Shown here: positions 9,485 through 18,953 of the stretch, piece after piece
Layout: the number at the start of each line of letters is the position of its first letter
Numbering within the stretch: the stretch's first letter is position 1
From: Salinivenus iranica
Lineage (GTDB): Bacteria > Bacteroidota > Rhodothermia > Rhodothermales > Salinibacteraceae
Length of the DNA stretch: 64,000 bases
Assembly (NCBI GenBank): GCA_002894665.1
Contig: NCRB01000001.1
Coordinates: 104,600-168,599, forward strand
Direction: 5' to 3'
Notes under the pieces: generated by a model
Database searches by the model: none
What the model was told of the DNA's origin: nothing
What the model saw: only the letters and a program-made list of their open reading frames with translations
Translations under genes and position numbers: made by a program

Positions 9485-11434
9485 ATGTCTCGTCCCGTTT
9501 ATACTTCCCCGTCCGATGCCGGCCCCGTTGTGCTGGGCAAAACCCTGCCCGATTTGCTCTACCAGGCATGCGATCGGTACGAGAACCCTCGCGCCTTCAA
9601 CCAGCCGAAGGAGGACGGCGGGTGGGTCCCGATGTCCCTCGACCAGTTCCGGACGCAGGCTGAAGAGACGGCCCTGGGCCTCCTGGAGCTGGGCCTGGAG
9701 CGCGGGGACCGGGTGGCGATGCTGCAGGAGAGCGATGTGCCCTTCTGCGTCGTCGACATGGGGTGCCTCCTTGCGGGACTGATCGACGTGCCGCTCTACC
9801 TGTCGAGCTCCGAGGAGCAGATGCGGTACGTCATCGAGCACTCGGAGGCCACCGTGCTCGTGGTGTCCAATCCGAAGCGACTCGCGCAGGCCGCCGAGCT
9901 GCTGCCCACCCTCCCGCAGATTGAAACGGTCATCGTCTGCGAGCCCGAGGCGGAGGCCGAGGCCCCGGCCCTGCCGGACGGCGTAACGCTCCGAAGCCTG
10001 GACGAGGTGCGGGCCCGAGGCCGACAGGGGACCGACGATCAGGCGGCGGCGATTGCCGACCTGCGCGCTCACATTGAGGCCGACGACCTCGCGACCATCA
10101 TCTACACGAGCGGGACGACCGGGCGGCCGAAGGGCGTCATGCTCTCCCACGAAAACATCACGTCGAATGCCATTACGTCGGTGGGCGATCTTCAGGAGTT
10201 CGACAACGGGGCGGACGGAGAGGTGGCGCTCTCCTTTCTCCCGCTCACCCACATCTTCGCCCGAATGCTGCAGTACGCCTTCATGGTGCGCGGCATTAGC
10301 ATCTACTACACGCACCCCGACAACCTGGCCGAGGTGCTCCCCAAGGTTCGGCCTACGGTGTTCGCCGCCGTGCCCCGCGTGATTGAAAAGGTCTACGCCG
10401 GCATTCGCAAGCGGATTCTGGGCCTGAGTGGCCTCCAGAAGCGCATCGGGGAGTGGGCGCTCGACCTCGCCGAACAGTACCGTGTCGACGAGGAGATGTC
10501 AACCTTCTACGAGATGAAGCGGGCCGTGGCCGACCGGCTCGTGTATAGCAAGTGGCGACAGGCCCTGGGGGGGCGTCCCAAGTACATCGTGGTCGGAGGG
10601 GCCGCCCTGCAGCCGTCGCTCGTCAACACGTTTGGGGCGGCCGGCATCACCCTGTTGCAGGGCTACGGGTTGACGGAGACGAGCCCAGTGATCACCTACA
10701 CGCGGCCGCAGCGCAACAAGCCGGGCACCGTGGGCGAGCCGCTGCCAGGGGTGGAGGTGACGATCGCCGACGACGGGGAAATCCTGACGCGCGGTCCGCA
10801 CGTGATGAAGGGGTACTACAAGCAGCCCGACAAAACCGAGGAGGTGATGAGTGGCGACGGCTGGTTCCATACGGGCGACATCGGGGAGGTCGACGACGAC
10901 GGCTTTCTCAAGATCACCGACCGCAAGAAGGATCTCTTCAAGCTCTCGACGGGCAAGTACGTCATGCCCCAGCCCATCGAAAATCGGTTGGGTAGCGAGC
11001 CGCTCATCGACAAGGCCGTGGTGGTGGGGAGCGACCGGAAATTTTGCACCGCGCTTCTCTTTCCGTCCGAGGATCAGGTGCGGGCACAGGCCGCCGACCT
11101 GGACCTCGACGCCGAGCAGCCGCTCGGGGCTCTGCTTCAGGCCCCCGGCATCATCGACGAGTTTCGCTCGCTCGTGCGCGAGGCAAACGAGGGGATGGAC
11201 CCGTGGTCGACGGTGAAACGATTTGCGGTCGTTCCGGACGAACTCACCGTAGAGTCGGACCTTCTCACCCCGACCCTGAAGGTCCGGCGTCCGAAGGTGC
11301 ACGAGATCTACGCCCCTGAGATCGACGCCCTGTACTACGACGACCAGCCCCCCAGCGGCCCCACGGAGCGCGGGGCGGTGATTGTGGCGCTAGAAGAGTC
11401 GTCGTCGCACGCCCAGCCGCAGCCGGCCACGTAA
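9485..11434 (+). CDS. fadD: Long-chain fatty-acid--CoA ligase (AMP-forming)
   Basis: Activates fatty acids to acyl-CoA with ATP, the entry step of beta-oxidation. The 649 residues show the P-loop IIYTSGTTGRPKGVMLSH, the linker FLPLTHIFAR, the adenylate motif GYGLTETSPV, the hinge WFHTGDIGEVDDDGFLKITD and catalytic KK in DRKKDLFKLSTGKYV. Length and the TH-IFAR motif match the long-chain (FAA1/FadD15-like) branch. It is directly downstream of the TetR gene and probably cotranscribed with it. Confidence 0.93.
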   Translation: MSRPVYTSPSDAGPVVLGKTLPDLLYQACDRYENPRAFNQPKEDGGWVPMSLDQFRTQAEETALGLLELGLERGDRVAMLQESDVPFCVVDMGCLLAGLIDVPLYLSSSEEQMRYVIEHSEATVLVVSNPKRLAQAAELLPTLPQIETVIVCEPEAEAEAPALPDGVTLRSLDEVRARGRQGTDDQAAAIADLRAHIEADDLATIIYTSGTTGRPKGVMLSHENITSNAITSVGDLQEFDNGADGEVALSFLPLTHIFARMLQYAFMVRGISIYYTHPDNLAEVLPKVRPTVFAAVPRVIEKVYAGIRKRILGLSGLQKRIGEWALDLAEQYRVDEEMSTFYEMKRAVADRLVYSKWRQALGGRPKYIVVGGAALQPSLVNTFGAAGITLLQGYGLTETSPVITYTRPQRNKPGTVGEPLPGVEVTIADDGEILTRGPHVMKGYYKQPDKTEEVMSGDGWFHTGDIGEVDDDGFLKITDRKKDLFKLSTGKYVMPQPIENRLGSEPLIDKAVVVGSDRKFCTALLFPSEDQVRAQAADLDLDAEQPLGALLQAPGIIDEFRSLVREANEGMDPWSTVKRFAVVPDELTVESDLLTPTLKVRRPKVHEIYAPEIDALYYDDQPPSGPTERGAVIVALEESSSHAQPQPAT

Positions 11435-11479
11435 AGCGGTTGCACGGAAGCGGTTCCGTTCCTTTTCTTACGACCCCAC

Positions 11480-11492
11480 TTAACGGCGTTAA
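11480..11492. promoter_or_regulatory. 13-bp palindromic operator upstream of fadN
   Basis: The sequence TTAACGGCGTTAA is a perfect palindrome around a central base and lies 49 bp before the fadN start codon. The same palindrome (read on the other strand) recurs at 18869-18881 upstream of fadE, with an imperfect copy at 18838-18850. These are the only such sites I found in the 64 kb. AACG...CGTT dyads are typical of TetR-family operators, and a TetR gene lies in this cluster. Confidence 0.7.
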
Positions 11493-11541
11493 TTTTGCCG
11501 GGGGCTTCTTCTCTTGTCTCTCACATCCCAACTCGTCCATT

Positions 11542-13953
11542 ATGGCCGTCCAGACCCTCGACACCCGCGCCCTCGACCTCGCCGCGCCGCCCACGCACCC
11601 CCCGTTCCGTACGGCCGCCGTACTCGGGGCCGGCACCATGGGCGCGCAGATTGCCGCCCACCTCGCGAATGCGGGCCTGGAGGTCCACCTGCTCGACATT
11701 GCACCCGAGGAGGGGAACGACCCGAACGCCGTGGTGCGGAAGGGGTTCGAGCAGGCCCGCGAGGCGAGCCCCGACCCGTTCTTCCACGAGGAGGTCGCCG
11801 ATCGGGTCTATCTCGGCAACTTCGAGGACGATTTTGGGCGCGTGGGGGACGTCGACTGGGTGGTGGAGGCCGTGGTGGAGCGGATGGACATCAAGCGCGA
11901 CGTGCACGCCCGCATCGAGCAGCACGCGGCAGACGACGCCGTGGTCTCGACAAACACGAGCGGCCTGCCCATCCACGAGATCACCGAGGGCCGGTCGGAG
12001 GCCTTCCAACGCCGCGTCCTGGGCACCCACTTCTACAACCCGCCCCGCTACCTGAAGCTGCTGGAGCTGGTGCCCACCGACGCCACCGACCCGGCCGTCA
12101 CCGAGCGCGTGGCTCAGTTCGGGCGCCTGCGGTTGGGGAAGGGCATCGTGGTGGCCAACGACGTGCCCTACTTTATCGGCAACCGCATCGGGGTTTACGC
12201 CCAACTGCAGGCGATCCGCTACTTCACGGACGGCGACTACACGATTGAGGAGATCGATACGCTGACGGGCAAAATTTCGGGACGGCCGAAGTCCGCGACG
12301 TTCCGCACGGCCGACCTGGTGGGGCTTGACGTGCTGATGGACGTCGCCACCAATCTGCGGGACCTCGTCGACGACGAGGCGCAGCGTGCGGCCTTTCGGG
12401 TGCCCGACCTGATGCAGCGGCTGGTGGAGGACGACCGGCGGGGCGAGAAGACGAAGGCGGGGTTCTACAAGAAGGAGGACGGGGAGATCAAGTCCGTCGA
12501 CCCGGAGACGCTCGAGTACACGAGCGCGGAGGAGGAAGAGTTGGGCGATCTCGGCAGCATTTGGAAGGCGGGAGGCCTTTCGGACCGGCTCCAAGCGCTG
12601 TACGCGGACGACGGGCGAGCGGGCGTGTTCTTCCGTGAGACGACGCTGGAGCTCCTCGCGTACAGTGCAAATCGGCTCGGGGAGGTGTCCGACAACCCGG
12701 CCGACGTGGACCGTGCCATTCGGTGGGGCTTTGGGTGGGACAAGGGGCCGTTCGAAATCTGGGACGCCCTGGGCATGGGAACGGTGCTGGACGGCCTGGC
12801 CGATCAGGGCCTTGACGTCCCCGACTGGGTCGAGTCGATGCACGACCGCGGCGACTCGTTCTACGACACGCGAGACGACGAGCGGGCCGTCTTTATGCCC
12901 CACGCCGACCGGCACGAGCCCGATCCGCGCCCCAGCGACGAACTCCGCCTCGGTCCGATCAGGCAGGACGGCGCGAATGAACTCTGGAGCAACGACGACG
13001 CGGCCCTGCTCGACGTGGGCGAGGGCGTGGCGCTGTTCGAGTTTCGGTCGAAGGCCAACACGCTGGGGCGCGACGTGATGATGGGTCTCCGTGAGTGCAT
13101 CGGCCGGGTGGAGCAGGACGCCGACCTGCGCGGGATGGTCGTGGGCAACGACGGCAAGAACTTCTCCGTCGGCGCCAACCTGGGCGAGATGGCGATGGCC
13201 GCCTCGGAGGGGGCGTACGACGTGATTGAGCAGTACATCGACGAGTTTCAACGGACGATTCAACAGGTGCGCTACGCCTCCAAGCCCGTCGTGGTGGCGC
13301 CTCACCAGCGCGTGCTGGGCGGCGGCTGCGAGATGGCGATGGCCTGCCCCCACCCGGTCGCCTCCGCCGAGACGTACATCGGGCTCGTGGAGCTGGGCGT
13401 GGGACTCATTCCAGCAGGCACCGGCACCATGCGCCTCGCCGCGAAGGCGGACAAGGAGGCCCCGAACGACAACCACAACGCGATCCAGGACCACCTGCGG
13501 CCGTACTTCGAGACGGTCGCGATGGCGGAGGTCGCGGAAAGCGCCGCGCAGGGCATCGACATGGGCTTCCTGCCCGAGAACACGCGCATCGTGATGCACG
13601 AGGACCGGCGCCTGTACGCCGCCAAGCAGGAAGTACTCCGCCTCACCGAGCAAGGGTACGCTCCGCCGCCCGTCATGAACAAGATCAAAGTGCTGGGGGA
13701 GAAGACGCTGTCGACCTTCAAGGTGGCGCTCATGCAGTACCGCGAGGGCAACTACATCACGGAGTACGACGAGCACCTTGCGACCCAGCTCGCCACCGTT
13801 ATGTGCGGCGGCGCGCTCAGCAGCCCGCAGGAGGTGCACGAGGACTACCTAATCGAGCTGGAGCGGGAGGTCTTCCTGAGCCTTCTGGGGGAAGAGAAGA
13901 CGCGGGCGCGCATCCAGCACATGCTGGAGCACAACAAGCCCCTTCGGAACTGA
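11542..13953 (+). CDS. fadN: Fused 3-hydroxyacyl-CoA dehydrogenase / enoyl-CoA hydratase (FadN type)
   Basis: An 803-residue bifunctional beta-oxidation enzyme. The order is dehydrogenase first: NAD site AAVLGAGTMGAQIAAHLANAG (about residues 28-48), then STNTSGLPI and HFYNPPRYLKLLELV. The crotonase domain follows at about residues 490-700, with GKNFSVGANLGEM and an oxyanion-hole region near VLGGGCEMAMACPH. This order matches Bacillus FadN rather than enterobacterial FadB, where hydratase comes first. It is followed by fadA 86 bp downstream. ATG 11542 is chosen because the NAD domain begins shortly after it. Confidence 0.92.
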   Translation: MAVQTLDTRALDLAAPPTHPPFRTAAVLGAGTMGAQIAAHLANAGLEVHLLDIAPEEGNDPNAVVRKGFEQAREASPDPFFHEEVADRVYLGNFEDDFGRVGDVDWVVEAVVERMDIKRDVHARIEQHAADDAVVSTNTSGLPIHEITEGRSEAFQRRVLGTHFYNPPRYLKLLELVPTDATDPAVTERVAQFGRLRLGKGIVVANDVPYFIGNRIGVYAQLQAIRYFTDGDYTIEEIDTLTGKISGRPKSATFRTADLVGLDVLMDVATNLRDLVDDEAQRAAFRVPDLMQRLVEDDRRGEKTKAGFYKKEDGEIKSVDPETLEYTSAEEEELGDLGSIWKAGGLSDRLQALYADDGRAGVFFRETTLELLAYSANRLGEVSDNPADVDRAIRWGFGWDKGPFEIWDALGMGTVLDGLADQGLDVPDWVESMHDRGDSFYDTRDDERAVFMPHADRHEPDPRPSDELRLGPIRQDGANELWSNDDAALLDVGEGVALFEFRSKANTLGRDVMMGLRECIGRVEQDADLRGMVVGNDGKNFSVGANLGEMAMAASEGAYDVIEQYIDEFQRTIQQVRYASKPVVVAPHQRVLGGGCEMAMACPHPVASAETYIGLVELGVGLIPAGTGTMRLAAKADKEAPNDNHNAIQDHLRPYFETVAMAEVAESAAQGIDMGFLPENTRIVMHEDRRLYAAKQEVLRLTEQGYAPPPVMNKIKVLGEKTLSTFKVALMQYREGNYITEYDEHLATQLATVMCGGALSSPQEVHEDYLIELEREVFLSLLGEEKTRARIQHMLEHNKPLRN

Positions 13954-13970
13954 CTGTTGCACGTCGGAAC

Positions 13971-14023
13971 GTTGGAGGTTGAACGTTCTCATCCCCGTCC
14001 CTCGAAACTTTCAACCTGCCAAC
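13971..14023. repeat. Imperfect inverted repeat in the fadN-fadA spacer
   Basis: Arms 13971-13988 (GTTGGAGGTTGAACGTTC) and 14004-14023 (its near reverse complement) flank a 15-base loop. A further CCTTCAAC word follows the right arm, echoing the CCTGCCAAC/TTCAACC wording inside it. It could form an RNA hairpin between fadN and fadA. The stem is mixed AT/GC and no U-run follows, so a simple terminator is unlikely. Its repetitive wording resembles the spacers at 22271 and 36360. Confidence 0.6.
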
Positions 14024-14039
14024 CTTCAACATAAAACCC

Positions 14040-15245
14040 ATGAACGCACAAAACGACGCCTACATCGTCAGCAGCGTCCGCACGCCCGTCGGCAAGGCCC
14101 AGAAGGGCACGCTCGCCAACTACCGCCCCGAAGACCTCGGCGCCGAGGCCGTGAAAGGGGCACTGGACCGCGTGGACGGCCTGGCGCCCGAGATGATCGA
14201 CGATGTGCTGATGGGCTGCGCCTTTCCGGAAGGTCCGCAGGGGATGAACGTAGGACGTCTCATCGCCCAGAAGGCCGGGCTCCCAGACCACGTGCCCGGC
14301 GCGACGGTCAACCGCTTCTGCTCCTCGGGCCTGCAGACGATCGCCCAGGCCACCCAGCGCATCGTTACGGGGACGGCCGACGTCATTGTGGCTGGCGGGG
14401 CGGAGTCGATGAGCCAGGTGCCGATGAGCGGCTTCTTCTTCCAGCCCGACCCGGAGATGACCGAGGAGAACATCGGGACGTACGTCTCGATGGGCATTAC
14501 CGCCGAGAATGTGGCGGAGGCGTACGACGTGAGCCGGGAGGACCAGGATCGGTTCGCCCTGCGCTCCCACGAGCGCGCGGTGGACGCCATCGACAGTGGG
14601 CGGTTCGACGACGAACTGGTGCCGCTGACCGTGGAAGAGACGCACTACCAGTCGGCCAACGGACATGCGGGCGGCACCACCGAGACGCAGACGACGCTGG
14701 AAACGGACGAGGGCCCGCGGCGCGACACGAACCTGGAGGTGCTGTCGAAACTGCCCGCTGCATTCAAGAAGGGCGGGAGCGTGACGCCGGGCAACTCGTC
14801 GCAGCGGTCCGACGGGGGCGCGGCGACGGTCGTGATGAGCGGGGACCGGGTCGAGGAACTCGGCGTGGAGCCGCTGGGGGCGCTTCGGGGCTTTGCCGTG
14901 GCGGGCGTCGACCCGGAGCTGATGGGCATTGGGCCGGCGGAGGCGATCCCGAAAGTGCTGGACCAGACGGGCCTCTCGCTGGACGACATCGGCCTCGTGG
15001 AGCTGAATGAGGCGTTTGCGTCGCAGTCGCTCGCCGTCATCCGCGAGGTGGGGCTCGACGAGGACATCGTGAACGTGAACGGTGGGGCGATTGCCTTGGG
15101 CCACCCGCTCGGGTGCACGGGCGCAAAGCTCACCGCTACGCTCCTGCACGAGATGATCCGCCGCGAAGTGCGCTACGGCCTCTGCACGATGTGCGTGGGG
15201 GGTGGGATGGGGGCCGCCGGTGTGATCGAGAACCTGCGAGTTTGA
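14040..15245 (+). CDS. fadA: Acetyl-CoA acyltransferase (3-ketoacyl-CoA thiolase)
   Basis: Thiolytic cleavage of 3-ketoacyl-CoA, the last step of the beta-oxidation cycle. The 401 residues carry the acyl-accepting Cys94 in [10 protein letters not shown], the conserved [19 protein letters not shown] with catalytic His, and [16 protein letters not shown] with the general-base Cys. Length and motifs match FadA/AtoB-type degradative thiolases. It follows fadN in the same direction. Only 21 bp separate its stop from the end of a convergent lipoprotein gene on the minus strand. Confidence 0.95.
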   Translation: MNAQNDAYIVSSVRTPVGKAQKGTLANYRPEDLGAEAVKGALDRVDGLAPEMIDDVLMGCAFPEGPQGMNVGRLIAQKAGLPDHVPGATVNRFCSSGLQTIAQATQRIVTGTADVIVAGGAESMSQVPMSGFFFQPDPEMTEENIGTYVSMGITAENVAEAYDVSREDQDRFALRSHERAVDAIDSGRFDDELVPLTVEETHYQSANGHAGGTTETQTTLETDEGPRRDTNLEVLSKLPAAFKKGGSVTPGNSSQRSDGGAATVVMSGDRVEELGVEPLGALRGFAVAGVDPELMGIGPAEAIPKVLDQTGLSLDDIGLVELNEAFASQSLAVIREVGLDEDIVNVNGGAIALGHPLGCTGAKLTATLLHEMIRREVRYGLCTMCVGGGMGAAGVIENLRV

Positions 15246-15266
15246 TTTCGACGAACCCTTTCGGGA

Positions 15267-15848
15267 TCAGTCCCCGTCACGCAGTGGAATTTCGATCGGG
15301 CTTGAGTCCGTCCTCAGGATAAGGGCTCCGGCCGATTCGTGCATCTTCTGAATTATGTCTCGTCCGTCTTGGGAGTGTACGGAGTAGAGAGCACCACTGC
15401 TTCGAACTGAGTCTGCCTCCACGACGGCGGAAATCAAGGGATTTGTCTCTCGCATGGGACCCTCTTCCAGTACGAGACGCCAAGTTTGAGTCAGCGTTCG
15501 TTCTTTATCGAAAGTAACCCTTGCGGAGTCCGTTGCGAGGGAGACGCCAGAACAGAGCGAAGGGGTTTCGGCCCGGAAACACCCGGTTGAGTCCTGCACG
15601 GGGGCGATCGTGCGAAGAAGATGTGCCTGACCAATCAGACGGACGTGACCGGTGCCCGAGATGCGAGGGTGGGCCCGCACGCTCACGGTGAACGTGTCGC
15701 CTGCCACTGCGGAAGAGGGGATATTGAGCTCGACAGAACCCTCGAATAGTCGAAACGGCTGGGCCCGATTGCAGTCAAGACAGTTCCCGAGGTCACACCC
15801 CGCGATGAGAAGTAAGCTGAGAAGCCCGAGATACAAAGAGGTCCGCAT
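15267..15848 (-). CDS. Predicted lipoprotein of unknown function, 193 aa
   Basis: The N-terminus MRTSLYLGLLSLLLIAGC is a lipoprotein signal with lipobox LIAGC, so the protein should be lipid-anchored in the envelope. The mature part is beta-rich with no catalytic motif I recognise; cysteines in CDLGNCLDC and later (GCF, LCS) may form disulfides. It is the last of three minus-strand genes in a lower-GC islet and starts 38 bp after the previous stop, suggesting one operon. Confidence 0.75.
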   Translation of the reverse strand: MRTSLYLGLLSLLLIAGCDLGNCLDCNRAQPFRLFEGSVELNIPSSAVAGDTFTVSVRAHPRISGTGHVRLIGQAHLLRTIAPVQDSTGCFRAETPSLCSGVSLATDSARVTFDKERTLTQTWRLVLEEGPMRETNPLISAVVEADSVRSSGALYSVHSQDGRDIIQKMHESAGALILRTDSSPIEIPLRDGD

Positions 15849-15886
15849 GAAAAGGGGCTGAGCTTACCAACGGTACGAAAGGAGAG

Positions 15887-16342
15887 CTACTGCGTCGACA
15901 GCGAGTCGAGCGCGAAGTCGACGCGAACGCTGTCGTAGGGTGGGTTGGGACGGAAATCTGCGTCAAACTGCTTCGGCTCTGCCACGGCCAGCCCGCTCCC
16001 CTCCGGTGGGTCGACCGAAGCCAAAAAACAAGAATTCTTGGTCACCCCGTGGAGTAGCGGAAGTCCAGTCCGGTATCTACCGGTAGAATCGGGAAAGTCA
16101 CGGGTACGGTCCACATCTGAACTATCGCACCCATCGGGCCGATGAGCAAGAGTAACGACGGCGTCATCCACGGGTGCGCCGGACGCCGTCTGTACTTTTC
16201 CGTACACGATGGCGCCCACAGTGTGGGTCGTGGAGTCGGTCGTTCCGCAGGCCCCGATTGTTAGCAGCAGTGCGATTACTGTGATCAAAGGCAGCAAGAC
16301 CCCGCAGAACGATTGTAACCGTAAGAAAGATTTTGTGCGCAT
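15887..16342 (-). CDS. Predicted lipoprotein with carboxypeptidase-regulatory-like fold, 151 aa
   Basis: A signal segment (LLPLITVIALLLTIGAC) ends in a lipobox-like IGAC. The mature part reads VYGKVQTASGAPVDDAVVTLAH, the typical strand-turn-strand of carboxypeptidase-regulatory-like (CarbopepD_reg/transthyretin-like) domains, which usually mediate surface binding. It lies between the metallopeptidase pseudogene and the 193-residue lipoprotein on the minus strand. The base composition is visibly more AT-rich than in the fad genes on either side. Function is unknown. Confidence 0.75.
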   Translation of the reverse strand: MRTKSFLRLQSFCGVLLPLITVIALLLTIGACGTTDSTTHTVGAIVYGKVQTASGAPVDDAVVTLAHRPDGCDSSDVDRTRDFPDSTGRYRTGLPLLHGVTKNSCFLASVDPPEGSGLAVAEPKQFDADFRPNPPYDSVRVDFALDSLSTQ

Positions 16343-16394
16343 AAAATTTACCCCAAAAGAGTTCGGAAGCTGATGGACTGGTCATCCAAGACTC

Positions 16395-18550
16395 TCACGG
16401 GCAGATCTGATTCGGCGTGACTCCGTTGCATCCCCCTCCACCATCGTTGTTGTTGATGATCACGCTCGTCTGCGCCGAGGCGGTCTCACTGCCCTTGACA
16501 GCCTCCACTTTGATGTCGACGGTGATGGTGCTGGAGATGAAGTCCTTGCCCCAGGTGACTGAGGAACCGGTGCCGATTTGGAACCATCCTGCTCCTTCGT
16601 CCGCAAACCAGGTGTAGGAAGCTCCGCTGAGGTTGGTGGAGGCTGTCCAAGTGCCCTGTTCCCCTTCGTCTAAGTTCACCGGATCGGACACACTTACTGT
16701 CAACGGCGGACCGTCATAATTTTCTCCGTACAGGTTTTTTCGACAGAGCGCTTTTACATCCGTGCGGTTCCAGCTACCGGGCTCCGTGGCAGACTCGCTA
16801 AACGACGATGGTGATGATGAACGGGTGTCGAAGTACCCGGAATAGCTGGGAATTTGACGCTGAAAACATGCGATTAAGTGATCCACCCCATTCGCCCTCG
16901 AACCGTCCGTTTTGCACGTTTTGATGATATCGGCCACGTACGAGCCTGGGTAGTCTGCTCCGTCGTGCGACTCATTGGAGGGATCGGTTAAGTCCCACAG
17001 GAACGCTGCGACGGCACCTTCGATGATTGAGCCATCGTCTGGATCGCCACCTCCACGGACAGCTGGATAGAATTCGTTCTGCTCGAAATCATTTACATAT
17101 ATGTTACCGTTTTTCACTCCGACAGCACCGTGGTAGTTGGCGAACCCCTCAGAAAATGCACACTGTAGATTATGTGCCCCGTCGAGGTAATGTGGAGACG
17201 GGCACTCACCACTTGCCACGTTTCCACCAAGGGCTTTCGCGTGCATGGCATGACCATACTCATGTGCAACAACAAAGTCCCCGTACGGACCTCCGATGTG
17301 GGAATCGGGATATCCGTCAGCTCCCGGTCTATCCTTGATTACAATGACATCGTCCCCTCCATCTGAGCACCAGGGTGAGATGAAAGGAGGAAGAGAACCA
17401 CAGTAGAAGCTGTTGTCCACATCCCACTCGATGTGAACGTCTATTTTTCCTCGCTGCTCCTGAAAAAAGGAGCGCGACTTTGAGATGGTCTGGCTCATCC
17501 TCTTGAAGACGTGCGACATCTTGAAGGAGGCCTGAACGGGGATCTGCTGGCCGCAGTCCGTTGCGAATTCTCCCGAAAAGGAGCCAACGACGTCGGATCC
17601 CGTCTGGGGATGGTACACACGCAGTCGATAGTTGTCCTGCACGTGAATCGTGCCGGAGTACGACCCGGACCCGTGAATGTCATCGGAGTAGCAGGGAATG
17701 GTGACGTTGCCGTTGTCGTCGACCACCTCCGTGCTGCTGCTTCGTTCCCGACCGAGCCCATCGTACACGGTGTAGCTCACACGGGCTCCAGACAAGAGTT
17801 CAAGGGTTTGGGTTATTTCGTTCATGTACTTCACCTGGATCGTAGTAACTCCAGTGATTTTCGATTCCGTGTTCTGATACGACGAACTCGTGCTGGTCAT
17901 GGGAAGCTTGGGCAGTTCATCTTTCATCGTGGGTGGCCCCGGTTGCTGCCGGGCCCCGTCCGGAAAGAGACTTCGGTCGAATGTTTCGGTCACCTTGCCC
18001 CCTGCGTCGCTGATCCACAACCAGATTGAGCGAGATGCGGTGTTCTTGATCCACTCACCACTCTTCGTTCGTAAATCCGCGTTTTCAGCAGAGGCACTGG
18101 CGATCACTTGATAGTATCCGGGTTCTTCGAGGCGGATCGTCGTCTGACGCCGCAATGATTGTCCATTACCCACGGCCTGTGTCCATGAGCCCTGTGCACG
18201 AAGGGGTTTCCCAGCCCTAATCTGTGCTTTTTGGCATTCAGCGCCGAAAGTTCAGGAAACGTGAGGCGCAGGTGAGTCTGTTCGGCGGGAAGGTCCCCAC
18301 GCGCTTCCACGGAGAGATGCACGTCGGATCCAGGCGTCAGCGGGCCGTCCACCTGAACACCGAGTTTCGAGAAGCGCATCCTCGCCTAAAGACCCGCTTT
18401 ACCGCTACGAGTCTCTGAACTCGTGGCGGAGGTAAAGGCGTTTGTAGTTGTGGCAGAGTTTTCCGGGGATTGGAGAGCACCTTGGTCACATCCCACGATG
18501 AGAAGCGCACAAAAAAGAGTCGTGAGTGAGACGATAGTTCGGGAATACAT
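16395..18550 (-). pseudogene. Zinc metallopeptidase lipoprotein gene, apparently broken (in-frame stop plus frameshift)
   Basis: The C-terminal frame (16395-18173, 592 aa) encodes a secreted protein with zinc motif VVAHEYGHAMH, the third-ligand-like CAFSEGFANYHG, and an Ig-like tail with WFADEGAGWF. The N-terminal part lies upstream in pieces. ATG 18550 opens a lipoprotein signal (TTLFCALLIVGC) that meets TAG at 18386-18388. The same frame resumes at once (RMRFSKLGVQVDGP) and reads to a run of five A residues (plus-strand T at 18228-18232). There the downstream frame takes over; restoring one A would join both. A functional start at an internal codon cannot be excluded. Confidence 0.65.
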
Positions 18551-18650
18551 GAGACGAAGAAGAATTCGGCCGAAGGGAGAAAGGGGAGGTGAAATGCATG
18601 GATCAGAGCTCCGAGAAAACAGCTCATCAACTGCGTAAAGAGTTTAACAA

Positions 18651-18660
18651 GGGGGGGGGG
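18651..18660. repeat. Poly-G tract (10 nt)
   Basis: Ten consecutive G on the plus strand (poly-C on the minus strand), about 100 bp upstream of ATG 18550 of the minus-strand lipoprotein operon. Homopolymers of this length are prone to slippage. Located in a promoter or leader, the tract could alter expression, but there is no direct sign of phase variation in a single sequence. Confidence 0.9.
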
Positions 18661-18837
18661 CAGAAAGTCAAAGACGCATGAAGATTCACACGGTCCGGCG
18701 GAGACTTAACCAGTCGACCTCCCACGCCATCCCGCAGCCAGGAAGAGCAATAATGTGTGGCGGCTCTGGGGGGTGTGGAGGCAGGGCGTCGGTGCCTCCC
18801 CCATCCATTCCTCCAGGCCTCCGCGCACATTCGCAAC

Positions 18838-18850
18838 ATAACACCGTTAA
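18838..18850. promoter_or_regulatory. Imperfect operator copy upstream of fadE
   Basis: ATAACACCGTTAA matches the palindrome TTAACGCCGTTAA at 11 of 13 positions. Its centre is 31 bp from the centre of the perfect copy at 18869-18881, close to three helical turns, so both could be bound on the same face of the DNA. Confidence 0.5.
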
Positions 18851-18868
18851 CCAAGTATGAGTTTGTAG

Positions 18869-18881
18869 TTAACGCCGTTAA
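18869..18881. promoter_or_regulatory. 13-bp palindromic operator upstream of fadE
   Basis: TTAACGCCGTTAA is a perfect palindrome around a central base and lies 72 bp before the fadE start codon. It is the reverse complement of the site at 11480-11492 upstream of fadN. The shared site suggests that fadN-fadA and fadE are controlled together, although the lipoprotein islet separates them. Confidence 0.7.
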
Positions 18882-18953
18882 CCACTCTGTATCTGGAGTT
18901 GCTGCCCGGATCGCAGGGGTGCTTTGTTCCTTTTGACCGACCGGAGGCTGGCC

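Larger units (their letters stand above)
18551..18953. other. Intergenic region between lipoprotein islet and fadE (403 bp)
   Basis: This divergent spacer has no supported gene; the short frames in it lack family features. It contains a run of ten G at 18651-18660 about 100 bp before the minus-strand lipoprotein start. It also holds two operator-like palindromes at 18838-18850 and 18869-18881 upstream of fadE. Promoters for both directions must lie here. Confidence 0.6.

Noticed and set aside
18337..18630. 97-codon minus-strand frame starting MMSCFLGAL.
   Set aside because: It overlaps the lipoprotein signal frame from 18550 in another phase and has no lipobox or family features. The alternative frame (LLIVGC) is clearly the coding one.
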